A stretch of 64,000 nucleotides of DNA from Actinokineospora baliensis (GCF_016907695.1 NZ_JAFBCK010000001.1:6250001-6314000); one strand, 5' to 3'. Shown: positions 23,378 through 33,222, numbered from the stretch's first letter. Numbers and translations are program-made. The notes: generated by a model from the sequence alone, not told the origin.

Positions 23378-25318
23378 TCACCCCCGTCGACCGCGTAGGT
23401 AGTCGCTGACCACGGCGCTGCCCAGGCCGTCGAGGTCCGGGGCGACCACCCGGCCGCCGCCGCGGCGGGCGATGACGTCGACGAAGGCGGCCAGGCTCGG
23501 GTCTTCGCCCAGCATGAACACCGTGACCGAGGCGCCCAGTTTCGCGAGGGAATCGACCTCGGCCAACGTCTTGCGCAGCGTGGCCTGCGTGGTCGGGTAG
23601 TGGAACACCGCTTCCCCGTCCGGCTCCAGGTGCGCCGTCGGTTCCCCGTCGGTCACGACCAGCACCACCGGTCGGGCGTCGGGGTTGCGGCGCAGGTGCC
23701 GCCCGGCCAGCAGGAGGGCGTGGTGCAGGTTGGTGCCCTGCTCCCACACCCCCTCCAGTTCCGTCAGCTCGGCGATGTCCACGGCGGCCGCGTGCCGCCC
23801 GAAGGTGATCAGCTGCAGCTCGTCGGAGCGGAACCGGGTGCTCACCAGGTGGTGCAGCGCCAGCGCTGTGCGCTTCATCGGGACCCACCTGCCGTCCTGG
23901 ACCATCGACCACGACGTGTCGACGCAGAGGGCGACCGCGGCGCGGGAGCGCTGCTCGGTCTCGGACACCTCGACGTCGGCCACGTCCAGGCGGACCTCGC
24001 CGCCGTTGACCGACAGGGTGCGCAGGACGGCGTTGCGCACGGTGCGCGCCACGTCCCAGGGTTCGGTCGCGCCGAACGTCCAGGCGCGGGTCGCCCCGGT
24101 CAGCTCACCGGCGGCACCGGCGTGCTCGGTCTCGCGCTCGCCGCGCCGCCCCCTCAGTCCACCGAGGACGTCGGCAAGCGCCGTCTCCCCCAGGCGGCGC
24201 ATCGCCTTGGGGGACAAGGTGAGTGAGCCGTCGGGCGCGCGGTCGAGCAGCCCTTGCCGACGGAGTTCCCGCTCCAGTTCGGACAGTCGACGGGCGTCGA
24301 CGCCCGCTTCGTCGCCCAGTTGTCGTTGCAGGGCTTCGAGATCGATGTCCTCCAAGCGGGCACCGGGGTACGACTGGCCGAGCTGCTCGGCCAACGCGTC
24401 GAGCTCCGCCAGGTCCGCCATCGCCTGCGCCCCCTCCCCCAGCCCGAGGGGGTTCTGGCCGCGGAAGCGCGCGGAGGACGTCCAGTCCTCGCCAGGGCGC
24501 AGGGCGCGTAGGTTCGCGTCGAGCGTGGCGATCTGGTCGGCCAGCCGAGGATCGCCGAACGCGCTGGACATGAGGTCGCTGAGCTCTTGGCGCTGCTGGG
24601 CGCTCATCGAGTTCATCATCCGTTGCGCCGCCGCGGCGCGGGCGGCCAAGGCGTCGATCAGGTCCTCGACCGTGCGGGGGTTCTCGGGGAAGAACTCGCC
24701 GTGGTCGCGCATGAACTGGGCGAACCGCTCGGCGGTGTCCTCGCCGCGCAGGTGCGCCAGGAGCAGGGTGTTGAGGTCGGCCATCATCGCGCGGATGCGT
24801 TCGGAGTCCTCCGGCCGCACCTGGCTCAGGGCTTCCTTCATCCCCTGGAACCGCGACTCGACCAACTGCTGGCCGAGCTTGTCGCGGATCTCGGCGTAGG
24901 CCGCCCTTGCCCGCTCCGAGCGCCAGTCGTAGTCGGCGAGTTCGCGCACGGCGGCCGCGGTGCCCGACGGCAGCGCGTCGAGCTGGGCCTCGCGGAACCT
25001 GGCGTCGTCGGACGGGTCGGGGAACAGTTCCGCCCGTTCGGCTTCCAGCGCCTGGTCGAGCAGCTGCCGGACCTCGCTGAGGGTGCCGTCGAGGCGGTGG
25101 CGGCGTTGGATCCGCGAGCGCCGCTCCCAGAGCCTGCGGGTCAGCTCGTCGAGTCCAGCCGTGTTGCCCGTGCCGCGGCGCAGCAGCTCCTGCAGGGCAG
25201 CGCGGGGCGAGGACCCCTCCATGATGTCGCGCCCCAGCGCGTCGAGCGCGGCACGCAGGTCGACCGGCGGCGCGAGCGGGTCGGGGCCCTCGTGCCACGG
25301 CCCGTAGCGGTAGCTCAC
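23378..25318 (-). CDS. vWA-domain protein partnered with an AAA+ ATPase (Rv0959-like)
   Basis: 646 aa. A long, charged, helical N-terminal region (MSYRYGPWHEGPDPLAPP ... with RIRAMMADLNTLLLAHLRGEDT) is followed by a C-terminal von Willebrand A domain. The vWA MIDAS motif is intact (ALCVDTSWSMVQDG, D-x-S-x-S, near residue 470) with further metal-site residues in VLVVTDGEPTAH. The GTG start overlaps the stop of the AAA+ gene (25315-25318). Such pairs resemble the BchI/BchD or CoxD/CoxE logic of ATPase plus vWA adaptor. The M. tuberculosis counterparts are Rv0958/Rv0959, of unknown function. Confidence 0.88.
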   Translation of the reverse strand: MSYRYGPWHEGPDPLAPPVDLRAALDALGRDIMEGSSPRAALQELLRRGTGNTAGLDELTRRLWERRSRIQRRHRLDGTLSEVRQLLDQALEAERAELFPDPSDDARFREAQLDALPSGTAAAVRELADYDWRSERARAAYAEIRDKLGQQLVESRFQGMKEALSQVRPEDSERIRAMMADLNTLLLAHLRGEDTAERFAQFMRDHGEFFPENPRTVEDLIDALAARAAAAQRMMNSMSAQQRQELSDLMSSAFGDPRLADQIATLDANLRALRPGEDWTSSARFRGQNPLGLGEGAQAMADLAELDALAEQLGQSYPGARLEDIDLEALQRQLGDEAGVDARRLSELERELRRQGLLDRAPDGSLTLSPKAMRRLGETALADVLGGLRGRRGERETEHAGAAGELTGATRAWTFGATEPWDVARTVRNAVLRTLSVNGGEVRLDVADVEVSETEQRSRAAVALCVDTSWSMVQDGRWVPMKRTALALHHLVSTRFRSDELQLITFGRHAAAVDIAELTELEGVWEQGTNLHHALLLAGRHLRRNPDARPVVLVVTDGEPTAHLEPDGEAVFHYPTTQATLRKTLAEVDSLAKLGASVTVFMLGEDPSLAAFVDVIARRGGGRVVAPDLDGLGSAVVSDYLRGRRG

Positions 25319-26733
25319 GGCCCGTACACCGCCTCCCCGTCGGCCGAGTCCTTGGCCAGTTTCCTGGTCAGGTACAGGTATTCCAGCGCGAGTTCGACCG
25401 AGGCGGCGATCCGGCCCGGTGGGTCGGTGGCCCGCACGTCCAGCCGCGCGGCGACCTCGTGCAGCAGCGGCAGCTCCGGCAGCGCGGCCAGCACCTCGGT
25501 GCCGGGCACGCGCTCCCCGGTGGCCACCAGGTGCCCATCCACGACCGCGTCCACGAGCGGGCCCAGGTCGAGCCCGGCGAACCGGTCGCGGGCGGTCTCG
25601 GCGACCGCGCGGCGCAGCAGGTGGGTGAGGTGCTCGACCTCGCGACCCTCCTCACCGGACTCGAACTCCAGCTTGCCGCGCAACACCGCGGGCACCGCTT
25701 CGAGATCGATCGGGCGGGCCACCGCGGGCTCCTCGCCGATGAGCGCGGACCGCCGCAGCGCCGCGGCGGCCACTGTCTCCGCAGCGGCCACGGCGAAGCG
25801 CGCGGACACCCCGGAGCGCTGGTCGACCGCGCTGGACTCGCGCAGCGCGCGCACGAACCGGGCCAGCACCTCCAGCAACGGGTCGCCCACCTCGGCCACC
25901 AGCTCGGCCTCTTGGCGCACCACGTCCACCTCGGCCCGCACCTCGCGCGGGTAGTGCGTGCGGACCTCGGCGCCGAAGCGGTCCTTGAGCGGGGTGATGA
26001 TCCGGCCCCGGTTGGTGTAGTCCTCCGGGTTGGCGGTGGCGACCAGCAGCACGTCCAGCGGCAGCCGCAGCGTGTAGCCGCGGACCTGGATGTCGCGCTC
26101 CTCCATCACGTTGAGCAGCGCCACCTGGATCCGCTCGGCGAGGTCGGGCAGCTCGTTGATCGCCACCACACCGCGGTGGGCGCGCGGGACGAGTCCGAAG
26201 TGGATGGTCTCGGGGTCGCCGAGGGTGCGCCCCTCGGCGACCTTCACCGGGTCGACGTCGCCGATGAGGTCGCCGACGGAGGTGTCGGGGGTGGCCAGCT
26301 TCTCGGTGTAGCGCTCGCCGCGGTGCCGCCAGGCGACCGGCAGGTCGTCGCCGAGCTCGGCGGCGAGCCGGATCGAGCGCGGGGTGATCGGGGCCAGCGG
26401 GTGCTCACCGAGCTCGGAACCCTCGATCACGGGGGTCCACTCGTCGAGCAGCGAGGCGATGGTGCGCGCCAACCGGGTCTTGCCCTGTCCGCGTTCCCCG
26501 AGCAGCACGACGTCGTGGCCTGCCAACAGCGCGCGTTCGAGCTGGGGCAGCACGGTCTGGCCGAAGCCGACGATGCCCGGCCACGGGTCGCGCCCGGAAC
26601 GCAGCGCGGCGAGCAGGTTGGCGCGGACCTCGGCCTTCACACCCTGGGGCAGGTGGCCAGCCGCGCGCAGCTCGCCCGCGGTGCGGGGCAGGTGTGCGGG
26701 GGCGTGGGTCACCGGCGTGTTCGAAACTGTCAC
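25315..26733 (-). CDS. AAA+ ATPase of magnesium-chelatase/MoxR type (Rv0958-like)
   Basis: 472 aa. Walker A GERGQGKTRLA near residues 74-81; sensor/Walker B region HRGVVAINELPDL; VEVMEERD-type insert as LLNVMEERDIQVRG; and LLVATANPEDYTNRGRIITPLKDRFG, the sensor-1 and arginine-finger block of ChlI/MoxR-clade ATPases. First gene of the ATPase-vWA operon. Probably remodels or activates a target recognised by the vWA partner. Confidence 0.9.
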   Translation of the reverse strand: MTVSNTPVTHAPAHLPRTAGELRAAGHLPQGVKAEVRANLLAALRSGRDPWPGIVGFGQTVLPQLERALLAGHDVVLLGERGQGKTRLARTIASLLDEWTPVIEGSELGEHPLAPITPRSIRLAAELGDDLPVAWRHRGERYTEKLATPDTSVGDLIGDVDPVKVAEGRTLGDPETIHFGLVPRAHRGVVAINELPDLAERIQVALLNVMEERDIQVRGYTLRLPLDVLLVATANPEDYTNRGRIITPLKDRFGAEVRTHYPREVRAEVDVVRQEAELVAEVGDPLLEVLARFVRALRESSAVDQRSGVSARFAVAAAETVAAAALRRSALIGEEPAVARPIDLEAVPAVLRGKLEFESGEEGREVEHLTHLLRRAVAETARDRFAGLDLGPLVDAVVDGHLVATGERVPGTEVLAALPELPLLHEVAARLDVRATDPPGRIAASVELALEYLYLTRKLAKDSADGEAVYGP

Positions 26734-26786
26734 GCCTTGACGCTACGCAGGTTCGGCGGCGCGGTCGACGTGGAGCCGCTCCAGGG

Positions 26787-28016
26787 TCACGCGGCCGCGT
26801 GGCCGGTTTCGTGCTCGGCGTGCCGGATCTCGTCGCGGACACCCCTGTAGTGCACCCACTCGTAGCCGATCAGCGCGACCAGCACCGCGGTGAGCACCGC
26901 CAGCGACACCAGCGCGGGCAGCAGCGCCGCCAGCGGCGTGATCGCGATGAGCACCGCCCCGACCGCGATCCGCTGCGGCTTCAGGTTCCGCCCGCACCGC
27001 CAGGAAACCCCGGCCTGGGCCAACAGGTACAGCGCCGTCCCGCCGAAGAGCGCCCACAGCGGCGGCCCGTACAGGTGGTCGGCCACGGTGTGGCCGTCGA
27101 CGCCCGCCACGTAGTTCAGGACCTTCTTCAACCCCAGCGCCAACATCACGATGCCCACCACGAGCGGCAGGTGCAGGAAGCTGAACGCCGTGCGCGCCAT
27201 GCTCGCCCGCTCGACACCGGTCGCCCGCGCCAGCGCGCGCTCGGCGATGAGCACGTGCGTGTCGAAGTAGGCCCACCACAGGCAGGCGGCCACGGTCAGC
27301 CCGAGGATCGCGGCGACGATGATCGGCCAGGAGATGGCGAGCTCGTTGACCCCGACGCCGATGGCCACGATCGACTCGCCCAAGGCGATGATCACGATCA
27401 GGCCGTGCCGCTCGGCGAAGTGCTTGGCCGAGTTGAGCCGCCACCCGGAGGCGCCGATGGCGAAGGTGCCGCCGTAGTCCGCGGCGATCGCGGCCACCCA
27501 CAGCCCGATCTGCGCGGCACCGCTGGTCTGGGCGGCCAGCAGCAGCAACAGGGTGCCGCCGAGCACGGTCGGGGTGAACCGCAGCAGTTGCTTGCGCAGC
27601 CCGGGGTCGTCGGCGGCGCCGATCCAGAACAGCAGCAGGTGCACCGCGCGCACGAGCAGGTAGCACAGGGCGAACACGACCGGCCCGGACAACCCGCCCG
27701 GCAGGTCGTGGAAGGCCTCGGGGATGGCCAGCGCGATGAGGAACATCGCGGCCATGGCGCCCAACATCGCCGTGCGGGCGGTGCCCTCGTCGGCCTTGAC
27801 CAGGTTCGACAGCCACGAGTAGCCGACCCAGCACCACCACACGACGGCCAGCACGAGCGCGCCGCGCAGCAACCCCAGCCAGGTGGGGTTCTCGGCCATC
27901 AGCGCGGTCACCTGGGTCAGCGCGAACACGAAGACGAGGTCGAAGAACAGCTCCAGCGTGGTGGCGGTCGCCGACTCGCCCACCCGCTCCAGCCTGGCGC
28001 GGTGCGGCTTGCTCAT
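26787..28016 (-). CDS. Low temperature requirement A (LtrA) family membrane protein
   Basis: 409 aa with about ten to twelve membrane helices. The LtrA signature LELFFDLVFVFALTQVTAL at the N-terminus and ERHGLIVIIALGESIVAIG in the middle are diagnostic. The ATG at 28016 is chosen because it overlaps the stop of the upstream YcxB-like gene (ATGA) and starts just before the family motif. Function unknown despite the name. A basic/His-rich C-terminus (RGVRDEIRHAEHETGHAAA) follows the last helix. Confidence 0.92.
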   Translation of the reverse strand: MSKPHRARLERVGESATATTLELFFDLVFVFALTQVTALMAENPTWLGLLRGALVLAVVWWCWVGYSWLSNLVKADEGTARTAMLGAMAAMFLIALAIPEAFHDLPGGLSGPVVFALCYLLVRAVHLLLFWIGAADDPGLRKQLLRFTPTVLGGTLLLLLAAQTSGAAQIGLWVAAIAADYGGTFAIGASGWRLNSAKHFAERHGLIVIIALGESIVAIGVGVNELAISWPIIVAAILGLTVAACLWWAYFDTHVLIAERALARATGVERASMARTAFSFLHLPLVVGIVMLALGLKKVLNYVAGVDGHTVADHLYGPPLWALFGGTALYLLAQAGVSWRCGRNLKPQRIAVGAVLIAITPLAALLPALVSLAVLTAVLVALIGYEWVHYRGVRDEIRHAEHETGHAAA

Positions 28017-28501
28017 GACGCGGATCGTGCCACGCCAGCCGGGCCGAGCAGCCGGGTGAGCAGGTCGCGGAACCCGTCGATGTCCTCGGTGCTGTCGAAG
28101 GCCCGGCCGGGGATCGGGTGGAAGGAGCCGGGGCCGGTGAGCAGCACGAAGCTGCGCTCGGTCTCGACCCAGCCGGTGAGCTCGTCGAGGGTGAGGTCGC
28201 TGTAGGCGCTGCCGTCGGTGGTCATCATCCGCAGCGAGTGCTCGTCGACGTCGGCGGTGACCGGGTGGCCGGCCACGGGTTCGCGGCGGAAGGCGTGGCG
28301 GATGGTGACGGCGGGGAAGACGCCGATGCCCACCGCGCACACCAGCCCGAAGATCGCGGGCAGGACCAGGCCGACCACCAGCAGCACGGCCGAGAACAGG
28401 CCGAAGGCGGCGGCGAACCAGGGCACCCACCGCACGAAGGGCACCGCGGCGCGGATGCCGTCGCTCCAGTCGGCGGCCTCGGGGGTCCAGCTCAGGCGCA
28501 T
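28013..28501 (-). CDS. YcxB-like small membrane protein
   Basis: 162 aa with two adjacent membrane helices (WVPWFAAAFGLFSAVLLVVGLVL and AIFGLVCAVGIGVFPAVTI), then a soluble beta-rich tail with DLTLDELTGWVETERSFVLLTG and PGSFHPIPGRAF, characteristic of the YcxB-like C-terminal (PH-like) domain. Overlaps the downstream LtrA start by 4 nt. Role unknown. Confidence 0.8.
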   Translation of the reverse strand: MRLSWTPEAADWSDGIRAAVPFVRWVPWFAAAFGLFSAVLLVVGLVLPAIFGLVCAVGIGVFPAVTIRHAFRREPVAGHPVTADVDEHSLRMMTTDGSAYSDLTLDELTGWVETERSFVLLTGPGSFHPIPGRAFDSTEDIDGFRDLLTRLLGPAGVARSAS

Positions 28502-28562
28502 GACGGGCAGCTTAGGGAGCTGATCCACCCCGGCGGGAACCGGTCGCGTACCCTCGGTCCCC

Positions 28563-29357
28563 GTGTCAACTCCGAGTGCCACCTTCGCGGTGTGGGTTTC
28601 GGCGTGGCTGAACGGGTCCGCGGCTGCCGACGACGTCCTGGACGCGCTCAGCCACTGGGCGCCGCTGCACGACGTGGTCGCCGTCGACCAGGCCACCGCG
28701 GACTCCCTCGACGTCCCGGTGCGCGGGCAGGCTGGCGGGCAGGTGGCCGGGCTGCTGGCCGCGGTCCGCCGCGCCGAGGTCAGCGGTGGGCGGATGGTCC
28801 TGCCGGTCCCCGGTGACGTGCGCGGCCTCGGCGGCCGCAGCGAGTTCGCCGGGGTCGCCCTGCACGCCGGTGAGGCCGTCGTGCTGCACGGTGCCCCGCT
28901 CGGCCTGGTCCCCGAACCGATCGCCGACGGCGTGCTGCGCTGGACCGCCTTCGACATCGGCGACGCCCCCGCCGCCGAGCACGTGCCCCTCGGCGAGGCC
29001 GAGCACGAGCTGACCGGGGCCATGCGGGTCGCCGCGGGCGTGCTGACCGAACTGGGCGTGGCCAAGCACCGCGCCGGGGTCCGCGAGGAGATCACCACCC
29101 GGGTCGCGCACCGCTCGGCCGCGCCGTGGCCCGAGGGCACCCCGCCCCGGGCGCTGCGGGTGCTGCAGCGGGCCAACGAGGTGTCGGCGATCCTGGACCT
29201 GGCGGCGGAGGACTCCCCGGGTGGGGCGCTGTCGTCGTCCTCGGCCCGGCGGCGCGCCGACGCGCTGCGCCCGCTGTTCGACGCGGTGCGGGTGGCCAGG
29301 CTCGCCGCGGTCGACGAGGCCGTGCGGGTCTTCTCCGAGCACGCCGACAAGCACTGA
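28563..29357 (+). CDS. Conserved actinobacterial hypothetical protein
   Basis: 264 aa, GTG start. SATFAVWVSAWLNGSAAADDVLDAL at the N-terminus, GGRMVLPVPGDVRGLGG in the middle, and a helical C-terminus. No catalytic motif, signal peptide or membrane helix is visible. A TACCCT box 8 nt before the GTG may be a leaderless promoter. Divergent from the YcxB/LtrA operon. Not recognised. Confidence 0.75.
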   Translation: MSTPSATFAVWVSAWLNGSAAADDVLDALSHWAPLHDVVAVDQATADSLDVPVRGQAGGQVAGLLAAVRRAEVSGGRMVLPVPGDVRGLGGRSEFAGVALHAGEAVVLHGAPLGLVPEPIADGVLRWTAFDIGDAPAAEHVPLGEAEHELTGAMRVAAGVLTELGVAKHRAGVREEITTRVAHRSAAPWPEGTPPRALRVLQRANEVSAILDLAAEDSPGGALSSSSARRRADALRPLFDAVRVARLAAVDEAVRVFSEHADKH

Positions 29358-29987
29358 CCCCTCGACCATTCCCGCTCTGACCACGGGCGCGGTGTGGCGT
29401 GGTCGGTCGCCGACCCGGCGCCACCGGCGGCGACCGGGTGTGACCGGGAGATGACCGCGGTGGGTCCGACACCGGCGCTGACCTGGGCGATGTCTGGTTT
29501 GACCCGGTTCGCGGCCGACCAAGCTGAGTCCCACTCACGACTGGACCAGCACCACTAGACCAATCCCGGTCGAACCCCGGTCACCGTCAGTGGTACCCGG
29601 CGGCCGGGTTGCGAACGGCAAATTGCGCGCGGCCGAACGCCCGGGACGGTCGCGCGCGGCCGCGGAACCGCTGCGGCACCGTGGAAGAATCTCCGGCTCG
29701 ACGCCGGATTCGGCACCGCTTGCCGATTTCGCCCGTATGCCAAGGTGATGCCACCGGCCGCGGCCGGGAACCGCCGCCCCCGTAGATCTTCCCGGGGCAT
29801 CAGCGGGGAAACCCTTGTCTTCCCTGCGATCCGGCCCCATGGCAACCGGGATTGTTGGTCCGAGCTGCGCGAACGCGACTGGATGCCGCGACATAACCCG
29901 GTGCTATGGGTCTTTGGGATGAGCGGTGGGCCTTCCCGTCCCTGATAGTGATCGCACTGGACCAACCGCTGTCACCGGAGTCACACC
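29358..29987. other. 630-base gene-free interval
   Basis: No open frame with coding character or ribosome binding site. GCGCGCGGCCG-type blocks recur at 29627-29670. The last 40 bases carry the ribosome binding site (GGAG) of the next gene and a GATAGT box. Nothing else identified; a non-coding RNA cannot be excluded. Confidence 0.5.
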
Positions 29988-30560
29988 ATGACCGCACAAC
30001 TGCTCGACCCCAAGCAGGCCGCCCGGCCGCTGGCGCTGGACACCAACCACCTCGGTGCCCTGCAGATGGTCGCGCGCGGCGAGGTAGGCGCCTACGGTGC
30101 CGCGGCGGCGCTGCGCCACCGCACCGACGACCTCGGTGTGCTGATGGTCAGCGCCCTGTTCACCCTGCGCCGCGACGGCTTCGTCGGCTTCGGCGACGCC
30201 ACCCCCGACCCGCACGACGGGTGGCTGCAGGCGGGCCTCACCTCCGCCGGTGAGCGCCTGCTCGACATCTGGCTGCGCCGCGGCCGCCGCTCCCCCGACG
30301 AGGCCGCCCGCACCCGCGACTGGTTCGTCCTGCTCCGCTGCGCCCAGCGCGGCGACCTCGGGATGACCGAGGCGAACCAGGTGGTCGACCGCGGCCACCC
30401 GGTGGAGAGCAGGCTGGCCGCGCGGATGCGCGAACTGGTCAGCGCCGGTCACCTGGTCGTCGGCTCCGCCCGCCTGCGCGACTGCCGCATGATCACCCTC
30501 AGCGAGACCGGGAAGGCACTGCACTCCCGCCTCGACCTCTCCCAGAGCAACCACGGGTGA
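29988..30560 (+). CDS. Hypothetical protein with winged-helix-like features
   Basis: 190 aa. Repeated helical segments (LGALQMVARGEVGAYGAAAALRHR; LRDCRMITLSETGKALHSRL) resemble winged-helix regions that read ITLSETGKAL-type wings. Arg-rich. It starts at an ATG with GGAG 8 nt upstream, after the 630-base gap. Coupled to the next gene by a GTGA overlap. DNA binding is inferred only. Confidence 0.65.
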   Translation: MTAQLLDPKQAARPLALDTNHLGALQMVARGEVGAYGAAAALRHRTDDLGVLMVSALFTLRRDGFVGFGDATPDPHDGWLQAGLTSAGERLLDIWLRRGRRSPDEAARTRDWFVLLRCAQRGDLGMTEANQVVDRGHPVESRLAARMRELVSAGHLVVGSARLRDCRMITLSETGKALHSRLDLSQSNHG

Positions 30561-30814
30561 CGCCGATGATGACGAACAGGAACTCCCGCGGCGAGGTCTG
30601 CTGGGGCACCGGCACCACCCACGGCGGCCGCGCCCACGTGGTCCTGCGCGGCGCCACCACCGGCCTCTGCGGCACCCCGGTCGACACCCGCTACCCCGAC
30701 CGCCCCACCGCCCGTCCGGTCTGCCCGGACTGCGCCATCGCCTACGTGGCCGCCGTCTTCCCCACCGAGGCGACAGCGCCAGACCTCCGGCACGAGGTCC
30801 GGCTGCGCGCCTGA
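30557..30814 (+). CDS. Small zinc-ribbon-like protein
   Basis: 85 aa. Cys pattern: C15 in EVCWGTG, then GLCGTPVDTRYP and PVCPDCAIAY, giving a C-G ... C-P-D-C ribbon, as in many short actinobacterial proteins that bind one zinc. GTG start overlaps the previous stop; a terminator follows 15 nt after the stop. Function unknown. Confidence 0.7.
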   Translation: MTPMMTNRNSRGEVCWGTGTTHGGRAHVVLRGATTGLCGTPVDTRYPDRPTARPVCPDCAIAYVAAVFPTEATAPDLRHEVRLRA

Positions 30815-30828
30815 TGTAGGAAACCGAG

Positions 30829-30868
30829 ACGCGGCGCCGGAGGTCCCCCTGCACCCCCGGCGCCGCGT
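30829..30868 (+). terminator. Terminator after the zinc-ribbon gene
   Basis: Perfect 12-bp stem ACGCGGCGCCGG/CCGGCGCCGCGT (30829-30840, 30857-30868) followed by TT. Confidence 0.75.
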
Positions 30869-30936
30869 TTCGGCGTTCTGTCGGTGCGCCTTCGTAGGAT
30901 GTGTATCGGGGGCTCTTGAATCGGATGATCTTCGGT

Positions 30937-31374
30937 GGACGCCTCGCCTGCGGCATCGGGCCCGATCCCGTTGTGGTGCGGTGGGCTCGATGGGGCGAAC
31001 CTGTTTTGCGCGGGGCCCCTGCGCCACCCGTGGCAGGACCGCAAAGCTGGGGCCGAAAAGCATGGCCCTGCAACGCACAACGCTACGACTGCCGCCACCC
31101 CACGCAAAACAGGTCCGCCCCATCGAGCAGTTGGGGTGGGCGGCTTCCGAGTGTCCAGTGGTCGCTTGAGGCGTCGGGGTAGGGCGGCTGGGATGGCACC
31201 GCCTGTTCCGAGTGTCCAGTGGTCGGCAATGCCGTCGGAGTCGGCTGGCGGGGCTGGCTCGGTGGGCTGGGTTTGGGTGGGTGGTCCGGTGGGCTGGGTT
31301 TGCACCAGCAGCTTCCGGGAGCGGTGGTCGGGCCAGCGGGCTGGCTCGGTGGGTTGGGTTTGGGTGGGCGGGCT
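30937..31374 (-). repeat. Composite repeat, copy 2 (inverted relative to copy 1)
   Basis: Reverse complement of the 19.06-19.60 kb array: the border block from 30937, the 144-bp inverted-repeat element (30985-31128), two copies of the 16-mer TCCGAGTGTCCAGTGG (31146-31161, 31207-31222), the 82-base identical block (31164-31245), and GGTTGGGTTTGGGTGG-type minisatellite to about 31374. It ends 24 nt before the hemH stop. Confidence 0.9.
30985..31128 (-). repeat. 144-bp MITE-like/long-hairpin element, copy 2
   Basis: Terminal inverted repeats of 31 bp (30985-31015, 31098-31128). The 45-base core (31028-31072) is the reverse complement of 19463-19507 with one difference. Confidence 0.85.
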
Positions 31375-31397
31375 CGAAGCTATGGGCCAGCGCGAAG

Positions 31398-32429
31398 TTA
31401 TGGGCGGGTGGGGCGCCTGGGGGGTTCGCAGCACTGCGGGGCGCACAGGGTGCCGTTGAGGGTGCAGCCTGCGGCGGGGAAGGGCGAGAGCTTGGCGGGC
31501 GGGGCTTCGTCGAGGTGTTCGGTGATGAGGGAGACGACCATTTCCGCGAAGCGGGGGTCGCCGTTCGGGGTGGCGGCGCGGGCGTAGGACATTCCCAGGG
31601 TGGCGGCCTTCTCGGCTGCCTCGGTGTCCAGGTCCCACACGACTTCCAGGTGGTCGCTGACGAAGCCGATGGGGCAGACGACCACGGCTGGGATGCCTTG
31701 TGCCGCCAGGGATTCGATGTGGTCGACGATGTCTGGTTCCAGCCAGGGGATGTGTGGCGGGCCCGAGCGGGATTGCCAGACGACGTCGTAGGCGTCGATG
31801 TTGAGGGTGGTGGCCACGAGGCGGGCGGCTTCGGCGATTTGGCGGGAGTAGCGGTGTCCGCCCTCCGAAGGGGGGCCCGCGGCTTGATCAGCCGCCGAGG
31901 GGACCGAGTGCGCGGTGAACACCAAGCGGTACTCGGGGAAGGTCGCGGCTGCGCGAACTGCGTCGGCCACGGCTGAGATGAAGAGGGGGTGGTCGAAGAA
32001 CTGGCGCAGCTTCACCAGGTCTGGGGCGTCGGGGCCGACCGCGTCCCTGGCCCGGCTGATGTCCTCGTGGTACTGGCGGCAGGCCGAGTAGCCGCCGTAG
32101 GCGCTGGTGGGGAAGACCAGGGCCCGGCGGACGCCGTCGGCCTTCATCTGCGCGACGGTGGTCTCGACCATGGGGTGCCAGTTGCGGTTGCCGAAGTAGA
32201 CCGGCAGGTCCAGGCCCCGGCGAGCGAGTTCGGCCTCGACGGCCGCGATGGCCTCGCGGTTGAGGCGGTTGATCGGGGAGACGCCGCCGAAGTGCTGGTA
32301 GTGGGCCTCGACCTCGTCGAGGCGGGCGGGCGGGACCCCCCGGCCCCGGGTGACGTTCTCCAGGAACGGGCGGACCTCGGCGGGCCCCTCGGGCCCGCCG
32401 AAGGACAGCCACAGCAGCGCGTCGACCAT
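31398..32429 (-). CDS. hemH: Coproporphyrin ferrochelatase
   Basis: 343 aa. [57 protein letters not shown], and [12 protein letters not shown] (catalytic His) followed by the WLEPDI and [17 protein letters not shown] block identify ferrochelatase. The C-terminal Cys-rich segment ([18 protein letters not shown]) agrees with the [2Fe-2S] cluster of actinobacterial enzymes. In this phylum the enzyme inserts iron into coproporphyrin III, so CpfC is an equivalent name. The ATG overlaps the inhA stop (TGATG), the same fabG-inhA-hemH order as in mycobacteria. Confidence 0.95.
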   Translation of the reverse strand: MVDALLWLSFGGPEGPAEVRPFLENVTRGRGVPPARLDEVEAHYQHFGGVSPINRLNREAIAAVEAELARRGLDLPVYFGNRNWHPMVETTVAQMKADGVRRALVFPTSAYGGYSACRQYHEDISRARDAVGPDAPDLVKLRQFFDHPLFISAVADAVRAAATFPEYRLVFTAHSVPSAADQAAGPPSEGGHRYSRQIAEAARLVATTLNIDAYDVVWQSRSGPPHIPWLEPDIVDHIESLAAQGIPAVVVCPIGFVSDHLEVVWDLDTEAAEKAATLGMSYARAATPNGDPRFAEMVVSLITEHLDEAPPAKLSPFPAAGCTLNGTLCAPQCCEPPRRPTRP

Positions 32430-33196
32430 CACATGCCCAGGGCGTGCACGCCCCCGTCGACCCAGACCATGGAGCCGGTGGTGGCGGGCAACCAGTCCGA
32501 GAGCAGGGCACAGACCGACTTGGCGACCGGGGTGGCGTCGTTGACGTCCCAGCCGAGCGGGGCGCGGTCGGCCCAGCCCGCCTCCAGGTCGGCGAAGCCG
32601 GGGATCGATTTGGCGGCCATGGTGCGCACCGGTCCGGCGGCGACCAGGTTGACCCGCACGCCCTTGGGGCCGAGCTCGCGGGCCAGGTAGCGGTTGGTGG
32701 ACTCGAACGCGGCCTTGGCCACGCCCATCCAGTTGTAGGCGGGCCACGCGACGCGGGCGTCGAAGTCGAGGCCGACGATCGAGGAGCCCGGCGCCAGCAG
32801 CGGCAGGGCGGCGACCGACAGCGACTTCAGCGAGTACGCCGAAACCTCGAGCGCCACCGACACGTCCGACCACGGCGCGTCCAGGAACGGCTCACCGAGG
32901 CAGGTCTTGGGCGCGAAACCGATCGCGTGCACGACGCCGTCGAGGCCGTCCACGTGCTCGCGGACCCGGTCGGCGAGGGTGTCGAGGTGCTCCTGGTTCT
33001 GCACGTCGAGCTCGATCACCGGGGCGGGCTGCGGCAGCCGCTTGGCGATCCGCTCGACCAGGCTGAGCCTGCCGAACCCGGTCAGCACGACCTGGGCACC
33101 CTGCTCCTGGGCTGCCTTGGCGACGTGGAAGGCGATGGAGGCGTCGGTGATCACACCGGTGATCAGCAGCCGCTTGCCCTCGAGCAGTCCGGTCAT
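32429..33196 (-). CDS. inhA: Enoyl-[acyl-carrier-protein] reductase, NADH (InhA/FabI)
   Basis: 255 aa. [22 protein letters not shown] (FabI-type G-x5-S-I nucleotide motif) and [13 protein letters not shown] (catalytic Tyr and Lys as Y-x6-K); the loop [16 protein letters not shown] corresponds to the InhA substrate pocket. Catalyses the last reduction of each fatty-acid elongation cycle. ATG at 33196 just downstream of fabG (26-nt gap) with AGGAAG upstream. Actinomycetes without mycolic acids use the same enzyme for ordinary FASII. Confidence 0.94.
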   Translation of the reverse strand: MTGLLEGKRLLITGVITDASIAFHVAKAAQEQGAQVVLTGFGRLSLVERIAKRLPQPAPVIELDVQNQEHLDTLADRVREHVDGLDGVVHAIGFAPKTCLGEPFLDAPWSDVSVALEVSAYSLKSLSVAALPLLAPGSSIVGLDFDARVAWPAYNWMGVAKAAFESTNRYLARELGPKGVRVNLVAAGPVRTMAAKSIPGFADLEAGWADRAPLGWDVNDATPVAKSVCALLSDWLPATTGSMVWVDGGVHALGM

Positions 33197-33222
33197 GGCT
33201 TCCTTCCTGGGGGAGACTTCGG

